64,000 nt of DNA, taken from assembly GCF_023343835.1 (NCBI RefSeq), contig NC_064435.1:89126788-89190787 (forward strand), given 5' to 3'. The position numbers and the translations under genes are program-made. Positions 60,301 through 64,000 of this stretch are shown in pieces (position 1 is the stretch's first letter; every line of letters starts with the position of its first letter). Source of the DNA: Lagopus muta (Eukaryota > Chordata > Aves > Galliformes > Phasianidae). The notes under the pieces were generated by a model. That model saw nothing but the letters and a program-made list of their open reading frames with translations. It searched no databases and was not told the DNA's origin.

Positions 60301-62975
60301 TCCTTCCAACCCAATGCATTCAATGGCTCTAGAAGTAGCTGTAGAATGAGCAAAATGAAGGAGACATAACACTGCTCCACAGTGTAATATGAGACCTTCA
60401 CATGAGCAGAAATGTCCATTTCAGATGTAAGAACCTGCAATATGCAAACGTATTATCAAAAATTGGAAAAAAAAAAAAAAACTTTTAGGCCTGGTGCACT
60501 TGCATTTACACATCATTCAGCTCCCAAATCTAAACAATCATGTGAAAGAAGCAGCTTTTGAAACTCTCTGCTTGAGAGAGTTCATTTTTTCGTCTGGCAA
60601 AAGAACTGTAGTGACAATTCAGATTGCACCAGGATTCTTGAAGAAATGCAAAACAGTAAGAAATTGAGCAAATCACTGACTGACATGGTGAACAGCTTAG
60701 CAGGGTATTAAACTGAAAGCTACATTTTAGTTTTTAGAAGTACTCTCAAACATGCATAGCGCCTTATATAATCAGGCCAATGGGAGCCTTCAGGATCACT
60801 GCCTGGATTTCCTAGAATTCTGCACTTTTTTTTACTGTTTGTTTTGATACGAAACGGAGGTGAAGGAGTCCTTGATGCAGGAACACCAGGATGTCCAGAC
60901 TGCACCTGAATGGTGCAATACAAGCACTGGAATGGGCTGCCCAGGGAGGTGGTGGAGTCACCGACCCTGGAGATGTTCAAGGAACATCTGGATTTTGTGT
61001 TGAGGAACATGGTTTAGTGAGAACTATTGGTGATAGGTGCATGGTTGGACTGGATGATCTTGTAGGTCTTTTCCAACCTTGGTGATTCGATGATTCTATG
61101 AGGAGAGAGATCTGATGGACAGTGCTAAGGCATTCAGGCTGGTCCACCCTGAAGGACCCAGATATGCCTGCAGTCAGTCAGCTTACCAGGCTGTACTATC
61201 AGAGTGACCTCAGCAGTGGACTGCTGCCTTGCTGAATCTGTGACAGTGAGCTGAAAGGTATAATCTCCTTCCTGCATTGCAGATAGCTGGAGGTATGGAG
61301 TCCGCACTCCCTGCATGGCAGTGAGAGAGAGATGAGAGAAAGTACTCATGGGGTACAAAAATATAGTAAGAGAGCAGACGTGGAGGAAAAGTAAAATACA
61401 TTTTAATTCCAAATAAGTACATGACTTGAGCAAAAGCACCTTGCAGACAAAGAGGATACTTAAAATTTGACATACAGGCAGATGTCATATATTCAGTACT
61501 GCAACTGTCTATCAATCCAGAGATATATTTATCAACATAAAATCTTAATTTCTTAACTTTTAGTATAATTGCTGCATTATTTCTGAACAACAATAATTGT
61601 TAGACACATGGGACATTAACAATGACAGTGTTTAATCCAGTATTTATTTCTAAAAATAGTTAAATGGAAAAATAAGTCACTAAAGAACAACAGCATACTT
61701 GATTCCAGCCAGGTAGGCTTATGGAAATAGAAAAGTTAAACAAAGCAACTCTGTTCTGAGCATATGCTTCCAGCACTATTAGTTAATACACACACACACA
61801 CATATATATACACAAAAGCTCACAAGAAGATTAGGCCCAACTCTATGCCCTTTTGCTAACACAATGACCATTTACATATCTCATGAGGAATCACCCCTTC
61901 CATCTTCATCAACCAAAATTACAATTATCACAGTTATTCAGGGAAGTCTAATGTGAACTAAAGGATATGATACATGACTATCTGACCATCAGAGCTTATT
62001 TTCAAAAATGATCTATACAAAGTGGTCTCTTTCCAGTTTGGAAAGCCTAAAGCATTTGCCTTTTTAACACAGAGAGCTCACATCTCTCTTAAAAATGGCT
62101 TCTGAAGTTCTGAAGCTGGAATCATTATACTAATTATCATCTACAAGAACCTGCACCCCAATGAGTGTAAGTGCACTGAAATTGTATTTGTATTGATTTG
62201 AGAACTCAGATTTAAAAACAACAGGAGATAAAAGATAAATATGTAGCCATAAAAAATAGAGAGTAAAATCAAAAAGCACAGCAGTGTGTCAGCAAGAAAT
62301 TGACAAAAGTCTTGTAAGTTTTCACTCAGAACATTAAGTTCTTGTTTGAGTCCTACTGTTTCCAGGAAAACGAACTGTTGAACAAAAACTTGGGCAAGTC
62401 TAATCTTCTCTCAAAAAGAAGTTTGCACCACGTCTAGCCTCTCAGAAGATGCAAATCTGAGGAGCAAGCTCCAGGGTCCAGGATTAGGCAGAGTGAACTG
62501 CAGTTTTTTCCAAACCACCAGAACACAAGCAATAGCAGGGAACAGAAACGGCCATAAGGAGTGATAAAAAAAGAAAAATAAAATTACAAATAGTAATAGA
62601 GTCTAAAAAGCTGAACACAACAGAAAGGAACAACAGCACTCTGGATACTTAAATGCTTCTGAAAAATTACTTTTGTATGTTTCTCTTCATATTAAAGGCA
62701 AAGATGAAAGAACTTTCTAGTACTGTGCAAGGAGAAATAGGCATACCTGCATTGCTACAACCTTGTCTTTGCTTCTGGGACTGAGTGACCACTCATAGCT
62801 GACAATTTCATGGTCATCACTGCTCTGGTTTCCATTCAACGTGATGAAGTTCTGGGGCAAAGTGACTGCCTGATTAGGTCCTGCATTTGCAATAGGCGGG
62901 TAATCCACTGGTTTGTTGACACTCAGAGACGCAATTGTGGAGTTGGCTGCTCCGTCTGAATCAATCACAGTGAGT
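46336..62975 (-). CDS. KIAA0319: KIAA0319, 3' twelve exons (5' end outside window)
   Basis: KIAA0319 is a type I plasma-membrane glycoprotein with PKD repeats, linked in human work to neuronal migration and dyslexia. Twelve in-frame GT-AG exons encode the last 570 aa (human total 1072): the end of one PKD domain, three complete PKD domains, a conserved linker, a Cys-rich segment, one transmembrane helix and a cytoplasmic tail ending SYSSKDR-like (FNYSSKDR). The first exon here starts in phase 2, so upstream exons (signal peptide, MANEC region, earlier PKD repeats) lie past 64000. The tail [19 protein letters not shown] and the [15 protein letters not shown] segment separate it from the paralogue KIAA0319L, as does its place next to ALDH5A1. 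I saw no canonical poly(A) hexamer close to the stop. Confidence 0.95.
47472..47477 (-). promoter_or_regulatory. KIAA0319: NAGNAG tandem splice acceptor in KIAA0319
   Basis: On the minus strand the intron ends tttttTAGCAG before AAAGAGG. Using TAG joins to give CCCK-SR-KRTK; using CAG gives CCCK-R-KRTK. Both keep frame and differ by three bases (one residue), just after the membrane helix. Confidence 0.6.
49550..50395 (+). mobile_element. CR1 LINE with internal deletion and a later insertion
   Basis: In KIAA0319, between the transmembrane and Cys-rich exons. Starts in the ORF2 linker (GTCAAGGACAACAAGAAAGG), jumps directly to the C-terminal region (GGACTTTTCAGTCTGGAGAA, GTGACAGAGCACTGGAACAG, CCTACTCCAGGGAACCTG), is interrupted at 50020, and resumes at 50329 with CAGGGAGGTTAGACTTGATG and CCCTTAGATTCTGTGATAC, the CR1 3' end. 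Confidence 0.85.
50020..50328. mobile_element. Unidentified ~309-bp insertion inside a CR1
   Basis: This block splits CR1 sequence that is contiguous in the family (CCTTGGTAG | CAGGGAGGTTAG). It begins TGTATAGG and ends near CCATGCA, so a TG..CA solo LTR is possible. A target duplication was not clear and I do not recognise the family. Confidence 0.5.
50958..51125. repeat. AT-only low-complexity tract with nested tandem repeats
   Basis: About 170 bases that are almost entirely A and T in KIAA0319 intronic DNA. Positions 51011-51041 and 51042-51072 are an exact 31-base tandem pair, and an AAATTTAAATATAAAATAAA block occurs on both flanks (about 50982 and 51096). Confidence 0.85.
53238..53450 (-). 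mobile_element. Old CR1 LINE 3' fragment
   Basis: Diverged minus-strand CR1: CACAGAATCTTTAAGTCTGG, then GAAAATCTCCAGACATGGTG, CCCGTTCCAATACCTCATGA and TTCTTCCTAATATTCAACCT, the order seen in CR1 3' ends. It lies in a KIAA0319 intron. Confidence 0.75.
55964..62975 (-). CDS. KIAA0319: KIAA0319 PKD-repeat exons
   Basis: Exons in transcription order: 62747-62975, 61187-61310, 58819-58951, 57786-57934, 56773-56924, 55964-56102. The first ends one PKD domain ([17 protein letters not shown]) and opens the next ([16 protein letters not shown]). Each complete PKD domain is split over two exons: an opening half with NNSPP..AGP and [14 protein letters not shown], and a closing half with the [11 protein letters not shown] or [11 protein letters not shown] strand motif. 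PKD folds are Ig-like beta sandwiches used for extracellular adhesion. All three domains look intact with no stops. Apart from the listed CR1 copies and a (CA)n/(TA)n run, the introns show nothing recognisable. Confidence 0.94.
59083..59565 (-). mobile_element. CR1 LINE fragment with internal deletion
   Basis: The left part is a CR1 3' region (GAACCACACAGTGGCTTAAG, CCAAGAGGAGACTCCACAGC). The right part encodes the more upstream RT block on the minus strand ([30 protein letters not shown]). The sequence between them in full CR1 is missing. It lies in a KIAA0319 intron. Confidence 0.8.
60115..60335 (+). mobile_element. CR1 LINE 3' fragment, plus strand
   Basis: CAGAGGGTGGTGAAGCACAG, GAGGTTGCCCAGAGAAGCTG and GGTTCCTTCCAACCCAATGC mark a CR1 3' end, antisense to KIAA0319. 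Confidence 0.85.
60915..61100 (+). mobile_element. CR1 LINE 3' fragment, second subtype
   Basis: GGGCTGCCCAGGGAGGTGGT, GGTTGGACTGGATGATCTTG and TTGGTGATTCGATGATTCTA show a CR1 3' end of a different subtype from the copy 600 bases to the left. It ends about 85 bases from the splice donor of the KIAA0319 exon 61187-61310. Confidence 0.85.
61789..61812. repeat. (CA)n/(TA)n microsatellite
   Basis: A compound run of CA and then TA dinucleotides in a KIAA0319 intron; likely polymorphic. Confidence 0.85.
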
Positions 62976-64000
62976 CTACAACAGGAAAAAGGCAAGACTG
63001 GACATTTGGTAGATCAGACTGCTGACAAGTCAGAAGACAAAGATTCCCTTTTTGCTTGCACTCAAAGAGAACAAAATCACTCCCTCAAACAGAGCCACTG
63101 ATTTAACTTTTACAAACCTACACTGTAGAAAGACATAGCCTTCAACTAAGGTGGGAAGAAATTCAGAAGACTGCTTTCAATCACAGCTTGCAATCTGTTT
63201 TTTAAAAAAATGCACATCTATTCTGGATCCCAGATGAAGCCTCTTCCGTGCAGTCAATGGCAACTCCATCAAATTGCAGAGATTTTGCTGTACGTTCTTT
63301 AAAAATGTACTCAGTAAAAAACAGTGACTTCATTCATCTGCTACTGCAGAGCAATCCCTGCATCCAACACTACTGTGGATATTCACAGACTCTGCCTCAT
63401 CACAGCACAGTAACACCTCATAACTTATTTCTTAAACAAATTGCTACTAATACTAATGGAGCTTATTATCAGCTCTGATTTCGTAAGGAAATCTTAAGTC
63501 AAAACTAACTGTAACATAGGGTTTAAACAATCGTTACTGCCTTTCAGAAACACAGCATTATCATATGCTTATTATCTAAAAATGTGACACCTGAAAGTGA
63601 TGACAGACTGTTCTCCATGGTGTGGGAACTTGCTACATCTTCAATTCATCCTTTTTGTGAGTACTGCATACAGCCAAAATCATGGAAGGGAGCCACTCTT
63701 GAAGTCTTCCCCAAAAGAGAACAATAATGCTTACTGATCCTGCCATCAGCAACTGCACACTTTTGCAATGGATGCACAACCAAGTGTGTTAGGAGTATCT
63801 TCCAGCTAATTTCCTGTGAGCTTGAATAGGGTGCTGGATTGTTCAAATACCTCAGCCTCTCCTGAAGGCATATGGAAAAAGTGATTTCTTAATTCCCTCG
63901 TGTTCAGAGCACGCTTAAAAGCAATGTACGTGAGCTCTATCCTTTTCAACAGAGGAAAAGAAAATAACAGTCTTCTGCCATTGTACAATATGGAACAATT
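62976..64000 (-). other. KIAA0319 intron running off the right edge
   Basis: The next upstream exon should end with two bases completing Lys or Arg before LTVID. I found no such exon before 64000 and no recognisable repeat; the two short open frames here lack PKD motifs. Confidence 0.6.

Noticed and set aside
1-64000. CRISPR arrays, tRNA or rRNA genes, operons
   Set aside because: No regularly spaced repeats, no tRNA A/B-box cloverleaf and no rRNA sequence were seen; the window is ordinary vertebrate chromosomal DNA.

Overview
This is a vertebrate nuclear window of three multi-exon genes with GT-AG introns, spacers full of CR1 LINE fragments, one CpG-island promoter and an avian-type LTR. 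CR1 is the dominant repeat, with copies on both strands ending in the usual 3' ATTCTGTG-type octamers. The protein sequences are close to but distinct from mammalian orthologues. Together these point to a bird, probably a chicken-like galliform. The gene order GPLD1(-) - ALDH5A1(+) - KIAA0319(-) matches the human 6p22 neighbourhood.

Layout. 1-5.7 kb is intergenic; it holds an intronless, decayed RAB35 retrocopy (3895-4453, minus) between two related LTR-like fragments. 5.7-25.9 kb is GPLD1 on the minus strand: 24 coding exons that I could join in frame into 858 aa, with a TATA-like box upstream and a poly(A) signal downstream. 25.9-28.6 kb is the head-to-head spacer between GPLD1 and ALDH5A1; it holds a 1.7-kb CR1 with reverse-transcriptase remnants and a second, much older CR1 beside the promoter. 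28.6-36.75 kb is ALDH5A1 on the plus strand (10 exons, 510 aa), starting in a CpG island. 36.8-46.3 kb is the ALDH5A1 3' region and intergenic DNA with a long degenerate CR1. 46.3-63 kb is the 3' two thirds of KIAA0319 on the minus strand (12 exons, 570 aa, PKD repeats to cytoplasmic tail); its 5' exons lie beyond the right edge.

Function. GPLD1 encodes a secreted phospholipase D that cleaves GPI anchors. ALDH5A1 encodes mitochondrial succinate-semialdehyde dehydrogenase of the GABA shunt. KIAA0319 encodes a plasma-membrane PKD-repeat glycoprotein. They are conserved neighbours and I see no sign that they act in one pathway. I found no new defence, CRISPR or operon-like system. The less ordinary items are the RAB35 retropseudogene (such copies are scarce in birds), a NAGNAG acceptor in the KIAA0319 tail, symmetric 1-1 phase PKD exon pairs, an altered GPLD1 C-terminus and several rearranged CR1 copies. 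Exon edges were read by eye from splice consensus, reading-frame continuity and remembered similarity to human orthologues; no alignment was run.
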